This document shows positions 8,710 to 16,712 of a DNA stretch of 59,287 nt, piece by piece. The DNA is from an uncultured Erysipelotrichaceae bacterium (lineage in GTDB: Bacteria; Bacillota_I; Bacilli_A; RFN20; CAG-826). Position numbers and translations under genes: made by a program. The first letter of the stretch is position 1. Every line of letters begins with the position of its first letter. The notes beneath the pieces were generated by a model. That model had not been told where the DNA came from. It made no database searches and saw nothing but the letters and a program-made list of their open reading frames with translations. The stretch lies in assembly GCA_902800355.1 (NCBI GenBank), contig CADCEE010000012.1, positions 1 to 59,287 on the forward strand. The letters are read 5' to 3'.

Positions 8710-9342
8710 TTAATTTATTAAAAAGTGATTATTTAATAATTCACTTTCTAAAGTTGTGTTAGGTCCATGACCAGGATAAATGGTCACATCGCTTGGAAGT
8801 TTTTTAATTTTGTTAAGAGATTCCACTCTTTTATGACGTTCGTTATTTGGTAGATCATCTCTTCCGATAGATTGCCTAAATAATGTGTCTCCAGTGAATA
8901 ATACTTTTCTTTCAGGGATATAGTAACAGACACTACCTTTTGTGTGAAATGGAGTGTGTATTACTACTATCTTTTCTTTGAAAAGGTTTAATACGTCATT
9001 ATCACCAACTGTTTTAATATTAGACTTAATAACAAGTGGCTCTCCTAATTGAGTGGAAAGATTCAATTCTTCATCTTTAAGCATTTCTTCATCTAAATAG
9101 TGAATGTAGATGTCTATAGAATACTCTTTTACTAATCTATCTACTCCACGGATATGATCTATATGCCCATGTGTTAATAAAATCGCTGTTGGTTTTAATT
9201 CGTGCTTATTTATAAATTCAATTAGTTTGTCGTTTCCTTTACCTGGATCAACAATAACGCATTTTAAATTATCATCACTAACTATATAGGTGTTACTGAC
9301 TAAATCATCTATTGGATTATAATCGAATTTATAAATATTCAT
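8710..9342 (-). CDS. Metallo-beta-lactamase-fold hydrolase, glyoxalase II-like
   Basis: A single MBL-fold domain of 210 residues. The metal motif THGHIDHIRG is at about residues 58-67 (HxHxDH). Further ligands follow in HTPFHTKGSVCYY, TGDTLF and the closing YPGHGPNTT. This pattern fits the small glyoxalase II/YcbL-type thioester hydrolases; the substrate cannot be told from sequence. The gene ends 48 bp before efp and starts about 30 bp past the rpmG terminator. Confidence 0.85.
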   Translation of the reverse strand: MNIYKFDYNPIDDLVSNTYIVSDDNLKCVIVDPGKGNDKLIEFINKHELKPTAILLTHGHIDHIRGVDRLVKEYSIDIYIHYLDEEMLKDEELNLSTQLGEPLVIKSNIKTVGDNDVLNLFKEKIVVIHTPFHTKGSVCYYIPERKVLFTGDTLFRQSIGRDDLPNNERHKRVESLNKIKKLPSDVTIYPGHGPNTTLESELLNNHFLIN

Positions 9343-9360
9343 ATCTTTTTATGAAATAAA

Positions 9361-9380
9361 AAATAGGTTTGAACCTATTT
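9361..9380 (-). terminator. Terminator overlapping the rpmG stop
   Basis: AAATAGGTT faces AACCTATTT with almost no loop, so the outer 7 bp probably form the stem. On the minus strand it is followed by a T-rich stretch. The hairpin includes the rpmG stop codon at 9375-9377. Confidence 0.65.
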
Positions 9381-9542
9381 CTTTTTCTCTTTGTGAAGTG
9401 TTTTCTTTTGGCAACGTGGGCAATACTTCAATTTTTCTAATCTATCGGGATTTGCTTTTTTATTTTTTGAAGTAAGGTAATTTTCTTCACCACATTCTGT
9501 ACACTTTAATGTTATAGAAATTCTATCTTCTTTCTTGGCCAT
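9375..9542 (-). CDS. rpmG: 50S ribosomal protein L33
   Basis: A 55-residue ribosomal protein beginning [20 protein letters not shown]. The four zinc-binding cysteines are visible as CTEC (14-17) and CPRC (41-44), so this is the zinc-containing form. The text [20 protein letters not shown] is characteristic of L33. AAGGAG lies 9 nt before the ATG at 9542. Single-gene unit with its own terminator. The 80 bp upstream separates it from the transposon left end. Confidence 0.93.
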   Translation of the reverse strand: MAKKEDRISITLKCTECGEENYLTSKNKKANPDRLEKLKYCPRCQKKTLHKEKKK

Positions 9543-9629
9543 AGATATTGTCTCCTTGAATTGCGTATGTTATGTTATCACATCACTTAAAATAATAAAA
9601 GTACATTTTTATTATCGTAATGTCAAAGA

Positions 9630-9690
9630 AGAGCCTCACAGCGGCTTTGTTATTGGCTACCTCTATAGGTGGGGGATGAATTTGTCAAAA
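9630..9690 (+). other. Left-end hairpins of the TnpB element
   Basis: Two hairpins stand in series: AGAGCC/GGCTTT (9630-9635, 9643-9648) and CTACCT/AGGTGG (9657-9662, 9667-9672). The second continues as GGTGGGGGATGAA and resembles the last hairpin of the right end (GTGGTGGGGGAAGAA at 11069). It may be the left-end recognition hairpin, or the leftover right end of an older insertion. The rest of 9543-9795 holds the tnpB leader and no other gene. Confidence 0.5.
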
Positions 9691-9737
9691 AATAACACAA
9701 AAAACTATAGATATTACTATTAATATAGGTGAGATTT

Positions 9738-9746
9738 TGATATAAT
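9738..9746 (+). promoter_or_regulatory. Extended -10 promoter for tnpB
   Basis: TGATATAAT at 9738-9746 is an extended -10 element (TGNTATAAT) about 50 nt before tnpB. No good -35 is present, which is usual for extended -10 promoters. Confidence 0.5.
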
Positions 9747-9759
9747 TAATATGTAAGAA

Positions 9760-9781
9760 AGATATCAATTAATTGATATCT
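9760..9781. repeat. Perfect 22-bp palindrome in the tnpB leader
   Basis: Half-site AGATATCAATT (9760-9770) meets its exact complement AATTGATATCT (9771-9781) with no spacer. It lies just downstream of the predicted transcription start and 14 nt before the first tnpB ATG. It could be a repressor operator or a leader hairpin. Confidence 0.8.
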
Positions 9782-9795
9782 AACTTCGATATTTA

Positions 9796-10947
9796 ATGCA
9801 TATGAAACTCATAAAAAGAACCTATCGTTTTCGTCTATATCCTAATAATTCTCAAAAAGATTTAATTGAGAAAACTTTAGGTTGTTCTAGACAGGTATAT
9901 AATGAGTTTCTTTCTCTTACTAAAAAGGAATATGAAAAAGATCATAATTATAAGATTAATAAATATGACCTTATAAAATTACTTCCTGAATATAAAGAGA
10001 AATATCCCTATTTAAAAGAAGTTGATTCTATCGCCTTACAGCAAAGCGTTATTCATCTATATGAAGCTTATAGAAACTTCTTTAGACATAATAGTGACTT
10101 CCCAGTGTTTAAAAAGAAAAAGAATGATTATGGTTATATCACGATGAACGTCAATAACTCTATCCGTATTATAGGTAATGAGATCCAAATTCCTAAAATC
10201 GGTAGAGTAAAATTTGTTTATCATCGTAAGTTACCAGAATCATTTAGCTACTCGATGGTAGCGGTCTCTCGAATTGGGAAATATTATTATGTTTCTTTAA
10301 TTGGGGAAGAAGAATATCAAGATTATCAAAAACATAGTAAAAATATTCTAGATTTAGCTAATTCCATCGGATTAGACTTTTCTTTAGCAAATCTATTTGT
10401 TAGTGATTCTAAAACTAAGTCTAATATGCCTAAGTATTATGAATCGTCTTTAACTAAACTAGCAAAAGAACAAAGAAAACTGTCTCATATGGTAAAGGGT
10501 AGTAATAACTATAAAGATCAACTTTTAAAGATTACTAATCTACATGAGCGAATTGCTAATCAAAGAAAAGACTATCTACATAAAACTAGTCGATATATTG
10601 CTAATAAATATGACTATGTTTTTGTTGAGGATCTAGATTTAAAAGAGATGGTAAAAAGAAAAGAGGAATTAAAACTAGGTATATTTGTTAGTGATTTAGC
10701 CTTTGGCACATTCTTAACTCAGCTTAAATATAAGTTAGAATGGCTAAATAAGAAATTAGTAAAAGTAGATAAATATTTCCCATCTAGTCAATTATGTTCT
10801 GAATGTGGATATCGAAAAACTGACTTATTACTTAAAACTAAATCCTGGATTTGCCCAAACTGTGGAGTGAAACATAACAGAGACCATAATGCGGCGATTA
10901 ACATCAAAAAAGAAGGCATGAGAATGATTCTTAATCCTTCTAATTAA
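9796..10947 (+). CDS. tnpB: TnpB RNA-guided nuclease (IS605/IS1341 family)
   Basis: TnpB proteins are RNA-guided DNA nucleases ancestral to Cas12. The helix-turn-helix N-terminus (RTYRFRLYPN) and split RuvC site are complete: D194 in SIGLDFSL, E278 in VEDLDL and D363 in NRDHNAAINI. The zinc finger has C334/C337 and C353/C356. At 383 residues it is full length, so it is probably active. No ribosome binding site precedes the ATG at 9796 or 9802, so translation may be weak. The 3' non-coding region carries the likely guide RNA scaffold. Confidence 0.92.
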   Translation: MHMKLIKRTYRFRLYPNNSQKDLIEKTLGCSRQVYNEFLSLTKKEYEKDHNYKINKYDLIKLLPEYKEKYPYLKEVDSIALQQSVIHLYEAYRNFFRHNSDFPVFKKKKNDYGYITMNVNNSIRIIGNEIQIPKIGRVKFVYHRKLPESFSYSMVAVSRIGKYYYVSLIGEEEYQDYQKHSKNILDLANSIGLDFSLANLFVSDSKTKSNMPKYYESSLTKLAKEQRKLSHMVKGSNNYKDQLLKITNLHERIANQRKDYLHKTSRYIANKYDYVFVEDLDLKEMVKRKEELKLGIFVSDLAFGTFLTQLKYKLEWLNKKLVKVDKYFPSSQLCSECGYRKTDLLLKTKSWICPNCGVKHNRDHNAAINIKKEGMRMILNPSN

Positions 10948-10984
10948 ATAGTTATAAACAAGTTGTATATCTTGATATAAAATA

Positions 10985-11089
10985 TTCTTAACCGAGGGAC
11001 TCTCGGGGATAGCCCATTGATACTGAAATCGCTAGATTTCTTGAGTGGGAAGCCACCATCTTCTATAAGTGGTGGGGGAAGAAGTCACT
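10985..11089 (+). ncRNA. Likely omega RNA scaffold at the TnpB element right end
   Basis: Downstream of tnpB three hairpins follow in order: CCGAG/CTCGG (10992-10996, 11002-11006), GAAATC/GATTTC with loop GCTA (11025-11040) and CCACCA/TGGTGG (11053-11058, 11070-11075). The text GGGGATAGCCC between the first two is typical of IS605-family right ends, whose transcripts guide TnpB. If the right end stops at about 11089, the guide would be the first bases of ispG. Assignment rests on structure, position and family knowledge. Confidence 0.7.
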
Positions 11090-12166
11090 ATGGTGGGTGC
11101 TAAAATACAAAAGATGACAAAAAGAGAATTAACTAGACAAGTAAAGGTTAAAGATTTAGCTATCGGTGGACAAAATAAAGTTGTCATTCAGTCGATGTGC
11201 AATATCAAAACCGAGAATTACCTCGCTGTTAGCGAGCAAATTAATGAATGCGCACGTATCGGAGCAGAATTGATGCGTGTTTCCGTTATGGATGAAAAAG
11301 ACGCTATTGCTATTAAAGAAATCAAAAAAAGAATTTCTATTCCTTTAGTGGCGGATATTCATTTTGATTATCGTTTAGCTTTATTAGCGATGGAAAACGG
11401 AGTTGATAAAATTAGAATCAACCCAGGAAACATCGGTGACATTGAAAATGTTAAAAAAGTCGTCGCAATGGCCAAAGAAAAACACATTCCAATTCGTATT
11501 GGTGTGAATTCCGGCTCATTAGATAAAACAATCCATGATTATTCAGAGCAATACACTGCAGAAAAACTAGTAGCATCTGCTAAAAAACATGTAGAAATAT
11601 TAGAAAATCTTGGTTTTTATGACGTAGTCATATCTTTAAAAGGCTCTAATATTTTAGAAACAATAGCGGCCTATAGACTAGCTTCAAAAACTTTCCCATA
11701 TCCACTTCATTTAGGAATTACTGAAGCAGGATATAAAGAGATTTCTATGGTGAGAAGTTCTGCAGGACTTGCTCCACTATTATTAGAAGGAATCGGTGAC
11801 ACAATCCGTATTTCTATTTCTGGAGATCCAAAAGACGAAATAAAAGTATGCAAACAACTTTTACATGACTGCGGATTATATCCTAACTATCCAACTTTAG
11901 TAGCCTGTCCAACTTGTGGTAGAACCCAGGTTAACGTTGAACAACTTGCTAGGAAAGTTATGGAATATTTAGAAACTATTAATAAACCAATTCACGTCGC
12001 GGTTATGGGATGTGTAGTCAATGGACCAGGAGAAGCTAAAAACGCTGATATTGGTATTGCCGGTGGACATCACGAATATGTTATCTTTAAAAAAGACAAA
12101 GTGATAAAAAAAATTCCAGAAGCTGAAGCCCTGGAAGCTTTAATAGAAGAAATTAATAAATTCTAA
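11090..12166 (+). CDS. ispG: 4-hydroxy-3-methylbut-2-enyl diphosphate synthase
   Basis: Iron-sulfur enzyme of the MEP isoprenoid pathway (also called gcpE), converting MEcPP to HMBPP. TIM-barrel motifs are clear: IGGQNKVVIQSM, PLVADIHFDYRLAL and DKIRINPGNIG. The cluster cysteines sit in CPTCGRT and MGCVVNGPGEA. The frame is open from a GTG at 11069, but that lies inside the transposon end. ATG 11090 and ATG 11114 (MTKRELTRQVKV) are the realistic starts, and 11114 aligns best with the family. None has a good ribosome binding site. Ends 4 bp into the convergent nfo gene. Confidence 0.9.
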   Translation: MVGAKIQKMTKRELTRQVKVKDLAIGGQNKVVIQSMCNIKTENYLAVSEQINECARIGAELMRVSVMDEKDAIAIKEIKKRISIPLVADIHFDYRLALLAMENGVDKIRINPGNIGDIENVKKVVAMAKEKHIPIRIGVNSGSLDKTIHDYSEQYTAEKLVASAKKHVEILENLGFYDVVISLKGSNILETIAAYRLASKTFPYPLHLGITEAGYKEISMVRSSAGLAPLLLEGIGDTIRISISGDPKDEIKVCKQLLHDCGLYPNYPTLVACPTCGRTQVNVEQLARKVMEYLETINKPIHVAVMGCVVNGPGEAKNADIGIAGGHHEYVIFKKDKVIKKIPEAEALEALIEEINKF

Positions 12167-13044
12167 TCTCTCCAACCTTTAATGAATTTACCGCTCCTTA
12201 GCATTTCAATCTCTTGCTTATAAGGAGCTTTTTCATTGTAATAAGGTGTTTCAAGAATCATAGGAATTTCTTTTAATAAAGGATGATGGACAACTTTATA
12301 TAATGTATCAAATCCTAAATAACCATAGCCAATATTTTCATGACGGTCTTTATGAGCGCCAATTGGATTCTTAGTGTCATTAACATGAACAACCAATAAT
12401 CGATCTAAGCCGATAATTCGATCAAATTCTTTTAGAATTTCATCAAAGTCATCAACATTATATCCGGCATCGTTAATATGGCAGGTATCTAAACATACTC
12501 CTAAACGTTCTTTATGGTTACAGTGATCAATAATTGAACGTATCTCTTCAAAAGTAATACCAATTTCATGGCCTTTACCTGACATAGTCTCTAAAGCGAT
12601 TTTAACATCAGTCCCGTCCGTGGCAAAGGCTAAGTCCAAGGCTTTGGCTAATGCCAAAATGCCATTTTCTGCACCCATACCGACGTGACTACCAGGATGT
12701 AAAACTAATGTTTTAACACCAAATGCCGCTGTTCTTCTAAGTTCACTGACAATTGTATTGATAGACATTTCCCATAAATCTGGTTTTGTATAATTTGCAG
12801 CATTAATAATATAAGGAGCGTGAACAATAAGTTTAGATTCATCAAATCCAGCTTCTTTTAGAAGCTTTCTTCCTTCTTCTATCTTTAATTCTCCAAGTGG
12901 CTTACGGAATGAATTTTGTGGTGCACCCGTATAAAACATAAAGGTATTAGATCCATAGGATATTGCTTCTTTTACAGAGCCTACAAAAAATTCAGGAGCG
13001 TTCATACTTACATGACTGCCAATATATAATTCAGGTTTTTCCAT
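12163..13044 (-). CDS. nfo: Endonuclease IV (AP endonuclease)
   Basis: Cleaves DNA at abasic sites in base-excision repair, using three zinc ions. Metal-binding text is visible throughout: GSHVSM (about residue 9), VHAPYIIN (about 75), LHPGSHVG (about 115), ETMSGKG (about 152), CLDTCHINDAGY (about 185), HVNDTKNPIGAHKDRHENIGYG (in two parts, about 218-239) and ETPYY. At 293 residues it is complete. The start has AGAGGAT 9 nt upstream. It overlaps the ispG 3' end by 4 bp, head to head with no terminator, and diverges from ispH across only 36 bp. Confidence 0.93.
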   Translation of the reverse strand: MEKPELYIGSHVSMNAPEFFVGSVKEAISYGSNTFMFYTGAPQNSFRKPLGELKIEEGRKLLKEAGFDESKLIVHAPYIINAANYTKPDLWEMSINTIVSELRRTAAFGVKTLVLHPGSHVGMGAENGILALAKALDLAFATDGTDVKIALETMSGKGHEIGITFEEIRSIIDHCNHKERLGVCLDTCHINDAGYNVDDFDEILKEFDRIIGLDRLLVVHVNDTKNPIGAHKDRHENIGYGYLGFDTLYKVVHHPLLKEIPMILETPYYNEKAPYKQEIEMLRSGKFIKGWRD

Positions 13045-13080
13045 ATTTTGCTATCCTCTGGAATATGTTAACATATTTTT

Positions 13081-13947
13081 ATGAAAGTTACCCTAGTAAA
13101 ACCACAAGGATTTTGTTCTGGTGTATTAAAAGCCGTATCTATAGCCAAAAAAGCCAAAGAAGAGCATCCAGACAAGAATGTTTATATTTTAGGGATGCTC
13201 GCCCATAATAAAACTTTAACAGACGATTTAACTAAAGAAGGTTTAATTACATTAAACGATAATGATGAATTCGCCGCTATAGAAAGCTTAAAAGCGGGTG
13301 ATGTTTTAATTTTTACTGCGCATGGACATGGAGAAGAAATAGAAAATAAAGCCAAAGAAAAAGGCCTAATAATCTATGACGCAACTTGTTTTAAAGTAAA
13401 AAGTAATTTAGAGAAGATTAAACACGAAATTGAACAAGGCCATCAAGTTATTTATATTGGTCAAATGGGTCATAAAGAAACTAATGCTGCTTTATCAGTT
13501 TCCAAAAATGTATCATTATATGATACACAACTACTAATTAACTACCAATTAATTACTGATAAAAATCCATATGTAATTAATCAAACTACACTCAATTATA
13601 AGAGTTTAGATAAGTATTATTCTGATATTTTGGAACATATTCCAGGCGCTAGAATTGAAAATGAAATCTGTGCCGCTACTAGATTAAGACAAGAAGCTGT
13701 TACTAAAATTGACAAAGATACTGATTTAATTATTGTTGTCGGGCATCAAAAATCTAGTAACTCAAATAAATTATTTGAAATTGCTAAATCTAATTATCCT
13801 GATGCCTTTGTTTTAATGGTCAACGATTTAAAAGAGTTATCCACTATCAAAGATATAGAAGCAAAAAGAAAAGCCTCTGTTATTTCAGGGGCTTCTACTC
13901 CACAATATGTTGTGGATGACATTTATAATTATTTGCTTAGCAAATAA
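13081..13947 (+). CDS. ispH: 4-hydroxy-3-methylbut-2-enyl diphosphate reductase
   Basis: Last enzyme of the MEP pathway, producing IPP and DMAPP; a [4Fe-4S] protein. The three cluster cysteines are in PQGFCSGV (Cys12), YDATCFKV (about 101) and NEICAATRLRQ (about 199). Substrate contacts appear as TAHGHG and GHKETN. At 288 residues it is complete. With ispG it shows that isoprenoids are made by the MEP route. The gene diverges from nfo and its last 11 bp overlap the convergent Nif3-like gene. Confidence 0.92.
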   Translation: MKVTLVKPQGFCSGVLKAVSIAKKAKEEHPDKNVYILGMLAHNKTLTDDLTKEGLITLNDNDEFAAIESLKAGDVLIFTAHGHGEEIENKAKEKGLIIYDATCFKVKSNLEKIKHEIEQGHQVIYIGQMGHKETNAALSVSKNVSLYDTQLLINYQLITDKNPYVINQTTLNYKSLDKYYSDILEHIPGARIENEICAATRLRQEAVTKIDKDTDLIIVVGHQKSSNSNKLFEIAKSNYPDAFVLMVNDLKELSTIKDIEAKRKASVISGASTPQYVVDDIYNYLLSK

Positions 13948-14707
13948 CTTTTGGCATTTTCTCGTGATCAACAGTCACGATTTCTAAACTTCCATCAAAT
14001 CCTTTAAGGATTTTTTTCATTGTAGGGATAAAGATTTTTTCTACTTCATGAGGTACATCTAAATAATTATATTTAGCGTTAACGATTTCTCTTCTAACAT
14101 GATGAGGAGCGTCACCAGAGATATAAATATCATATCCTGCTGCTTTAGCCTCTACCCAGTGTCCAGAACCTCCGCCACCAATTACAGCTACGGATTCTAC
14201 TACTGGACTACCACATGCAATTAATAAGGCATAATCAACACCTAGTGCCTTTTTAGCATATCTAGCGAAGTCTTCTACTTTCATAGACTCTTTTAGTCTA
14301 CCACCACGCATCATGATGTTACCTTCTACTACTTTCACGTCTTGTAAACCTAAGGCGTTTGCCAAAGCGTCATTCATTCCGCCTATTCCAGTATCGAAGT
14401 TTGTGTGATAACTATAAACTGGAATATTTAGCTTTGCTAATTTATCAAAAAGAACTTTTTTACTTGGATCTCTTTTATATACTCTAGGTTTGGTTCCGTA
14501 AATAAACGGATGATGGGTAATCACTAAATCAGGTTTCTCTTTTTCAATGGTTGGGAATATTTCCCAATCGCAATCTAAACATAAGAAAATCTTATGAACA
14601 TCTTCAGGAAGTTTTCCCACTGCTAAACCAACATAGTCATGATTCATCTTGGCGTAGCGTTTTGGAAATTGTTTAGCTAATTTTCTTAAGAGATCTTTAG
14701 TCTTCAT
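13937..14707 (-). CDS. Nif3-like dinuclear metal centre protein
   Basis: Member of the widespread Nif3/YqfO/YbgI family with a two-metal site; the biochemical function is debated. Metal ligands are visible in ITHHPFIYG (about residues 64-72), YHTNFDTGIGGMNDALA (about 99-115) and near the C-terminus in SGDAPHHVRRE. At 256 residues it is the short form without the inserted PII-like domain of Bacillus YqfO. It overlaps trmK by 4 bp, and trmK next to a Nif3 gene is the usual Firmicutes arrangement. Confidence 0.88.
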   Translation of the reverse strand: MKTKDLLRKLAKQFPKRYAKMNHDYVGLAVGKLPEDVHKIFLCLDCDWEIFPTIEKEKPDLVITHHPFIYGTKPRVYKRDPSKKVLFDKLAKLNIPVYSYHTNFDTGIGGMNDALANALGLQDVKVVEGNIMMRGGRLKESMKVEDFARYAKKALGVDYALLIACGSPVVESVAVIGGGGSGHWVEAKAAGYDIYISGDAPHHVRREIVNAKYNYLDVPHEVEKIFIPTMKKILKGFDGSLEIVTVDHEKMPKVIC

Positions 14708-15363
14708 AACACACTTCTAATTCTTTCTTTTTCTTTGTCTAAATCAGAGATTCTATCTCCAGAAAGTTTCTTTGTTGATAATAAATTATCAATTTCAGTA
14801 ATTCTAGATTGATATTTCTCTTTAAAAGTTAAAGATTTTTCTTTTCTTAATACTGGACCAAATTCATAGTCATTGTTATCTAAATAAGCACATTCACCAG
14901 CAATGAATTTGATTATTTCATAATACTTACCACCATCGTTGACGATATCTTCATCAGCGATAATATAACCCATATAACAAATTTGTTTTCTCATTTCCGG
15001 AATTGAATTATGAGCATCAACAATAATCGTTCTCACATTTTTAAGCTTTTGTGGGTGTGCTTTTAAGATTTCAATAATATTGAAGCCTCCCATTCCAGCG
15101 ATAACAATTGTGTCAACATCACTAGGAAGTTCACTAATGCCATCAGAGAACATAGGAATCACAGAATCTATACATCCACTATCTTCAATGGCCTTAACTA
15201 GTCTATTATATGGTCCTTTTTTATTTTCAATCGCATATCCTTTAGAGATGATGCCATTTTGAAATAAGGAAATTATTAATTTCCCATGGTCACTTCCAAT
15301 GTCAGCGGTGACACCGTTAGGGACCATATCATAAATGGCTTGTAGTCTCTTGGATAATTTCAT
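14704..15363 (-). CDS. trmK: tRNA (adenine-22-N1)-methyltransferase
   Basis: SAM-dependent enzyme that methylates A22 in tRNA. The Rossmann motif I is TADIGSDHGKLIISLF (about residues 19-34). Later motifs include AIENKKGPYNRL, IVIAGMGGFNIIEIL and VDAHNSIPEMRKQI, all typical of the YqfN/TrmK family. The C-terminal helical part is present and the length of 219 residues is normal. The ATG overlaps the sigA stop (TAATG), so translation is probably coupled to sigA. Confidence 0.9.
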   Translation of the reverse strand: MKLSKRLQAIYDMVPNGVTADIGSDHGKLIISLFQNGIISKGYAIENKKGPYNRLVKAIEDSGCIDSVIPMFSDGISELPSDVDTIVIAGMGGFNIIEILKAHPQKLKNVRTIIVDAHNSIPEMRKQICYMGYIIADEDIVNDGGKYYEIIKFIAGECAYLDNNDYEFGPVLRKEKSLTFKEKYQSRITEIDNLLSTKKLSGDRISDLDKEKERIRSVL

Positions 15364-16667
15364 TATGAGTTACGATAGTCTCCTAATTTCTTTCTTCTAG
15401 TTGGGTGTTTAAGTTTCTTAATAGCTTTAGCCTCAATTTGACGAATACGTTCACGAGTAACACCAAATTCCTTACCAACTTCTTCAAGGGTTCTTGGACG
15501 ATTGTCATCTAAACCATATCTGAGTCTTAAAACTCTTTCTTCTCTATCAGTCAATTCGGTAAGAATGGCGTCAAGTTCTTCTTTAAGAAGTTTTTTAGTT
15601 GTATATTCTACAGGTGATTCGTTATCTTTATCTTCGATAAAGTCAATTAAGTGAGAATCATCTTCTTCACCAATTGGGGTTTCAAAAGAAACTGGTTCAA
15701 GAGCGATTCTTTGAATTTCTCTAATTCTTTTTGGAGTTAATTCTCCTCCCATTGCTTCAGAGATTTCTTCAGCGGTTGGGTCTCTATCTAAGTCTTGAAC
15801 TAATTGTCTTTGAACTTTAGTCATCTTGTTAATTGTTTCTACCATATGGACAGGAATACGAATGGTACGAGCTTGGTCTGCAATCGCTCTGGCGATAGCT
15901 TGTTTAATCCACCATGTCGCATATGTTGAGAACTTAAATCCTTTGGTGTAGTCAAATTTATCAACAGCCTTCATTAAACCAAGGTTACCTTCTTGGATTA
16001 AATCCAAGAATAACATACCACGGCCCACATAATGTTTAGCGATGTTAACAACTAATCTCAAGTTAGCGTTAATAAGTCTTTGTTTAGCTTCTTCATCGCC
16101 TTCTAAGATTTTAGCAGCGAGAATTGGTTCTTCTTCTGGTTTTAATAATTCGAATTTACCGATTTCTTTAAGATAAATCTTAACAGAGTCATTAACTTTA
16201 ACATCGCCACCGACAGTTGTGTCTAAGTGATCGATATCGAAATCTAACTCTTCATTTTCGTCAGATTCATCATTTTCATAGAAATCGTCATCGTCATCTT
16301 CTAAAGAAATTTTGGATTCATCAAATTCTTCATCGTCTTCAGAATCTAAATCTTCATCGTCATCTTCGTCGGATGATAAGACTTCAATATCATGATCTGA
16401 GAAATATTTGATTAAATCTTCGATTACTTCATCGTCAAGTTCATATTGCGCTAAAGCGTCATAAATTTCATCTTGATCAATACAATCCCCATTAGCCTTA
16501 GCCTTCTTAAGAAGTTTACTTTCGATTTCTGCTAAAGTAGTTAAAGTCTTAGTGTTTCTTTTCTTTGAAACATTAGCCTTTGGCTCTTTTTTTGCTGTTG
16601 CTTTCTTTGGCTCTTTTTTTGCTGTTGTTTCTTTCTTTGGCTCTTCACCCTTTTTTGGTCTTCCCAT
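15363..16667 (-). CDS. rpoD: Primary sigma factor SigA (RpoD)
   Basis: Housekeeping sigma factor. Regions 2 to 4 are complete: [19 protein letters not shown] and [17 protein letters not shown] for -10 recognition, [13 protein letters not shown] for region 3, and [20 protein letters not shown] for the -35 helix. The N-terminus is unusual: a lysine/alanine-rich stretch with repeated KKE (residues 1-40), then a strongly acidic segment (about residues 99-143). The acidic part may play the role of region 1.1. At 434 residues it exceeds Bacillus SigA (about 371) through these additions. It follows dnaG by 45 bp, the classical dnaG-sigA order. Confidence 0.95.
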   Translation of the reverse strand: MGRPKKGEEPKKETTAKKEPKKATAKKEPKANVSKKRNTKTLTTLAEIESKLLKKAKANGDCIDQDEIYDALAQYELDDEVIEDLIKYFSDHDIEVLSSDEDDDEDLDSEDDEEFDESKISLEDDDDDFYENDESDENEELDFDIDHLDTTVGGDVKVNDSVKIYLKEIGKFELLKPEEEPILAAKILEGDEEAKQRLINANLRLVVNIAKHYVGRGMLFLDLIQEGNLGLMKAVDKFDYTKGFKFSTYATWWIKQAIARAIADQARTIRIPVHMVETINKMTKVQRQLVQDLDRDPTAEEISEAMGGELTPKRIREIQRIALEPVSFETPIGEEDDSHLIDFIEDKDNESPVEYTTKKLLKEELDAILTELTDREERVLRLRYGLDDNRPRTLEEVGKEFGVTRERIRQIEAKAIKKLKHPTRRKKLGDYRNS

Positions 16668-16712
16668 TGTTTTGTTCTCCCTTCAAATCAACAAGATTTC
16701 TAATTAACTATG

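Larger units (their letters stand above)
9620..11089 (+). mobile_element. IS605/IS1341-type element encoding TnpB only
   Basis: The element consists of a left-end hairpin region, one tnpB gene and a structured right end; no TnpA transposase is present. The left boundary is not certain. I place it before the hairpin formed by AGAGCC (9630-9635) and GGCTTT (9643-9648). The right boundary is placed after GTCAC at 11084-11088, just ahead of ispG. There is no terminal inverted repeat or target duplication, as expected for this family. Before insertion the site was the divergent gap between rpmG and ispG. Confidence 0.75.

Noticed and set aside
9535-9723. 62-residue plus-strand open frame between rpmG and tnpB
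   Set aside because: It overlaps the rpmG start and runs through the transposon left-end hairpins; it has no ribosome binding site and no recognisable motif.
13045-13080. Regulatory region between nfo and ispH
   Set aside because: Only 36 bp separate the two starts, too little to define promoters with confidence.
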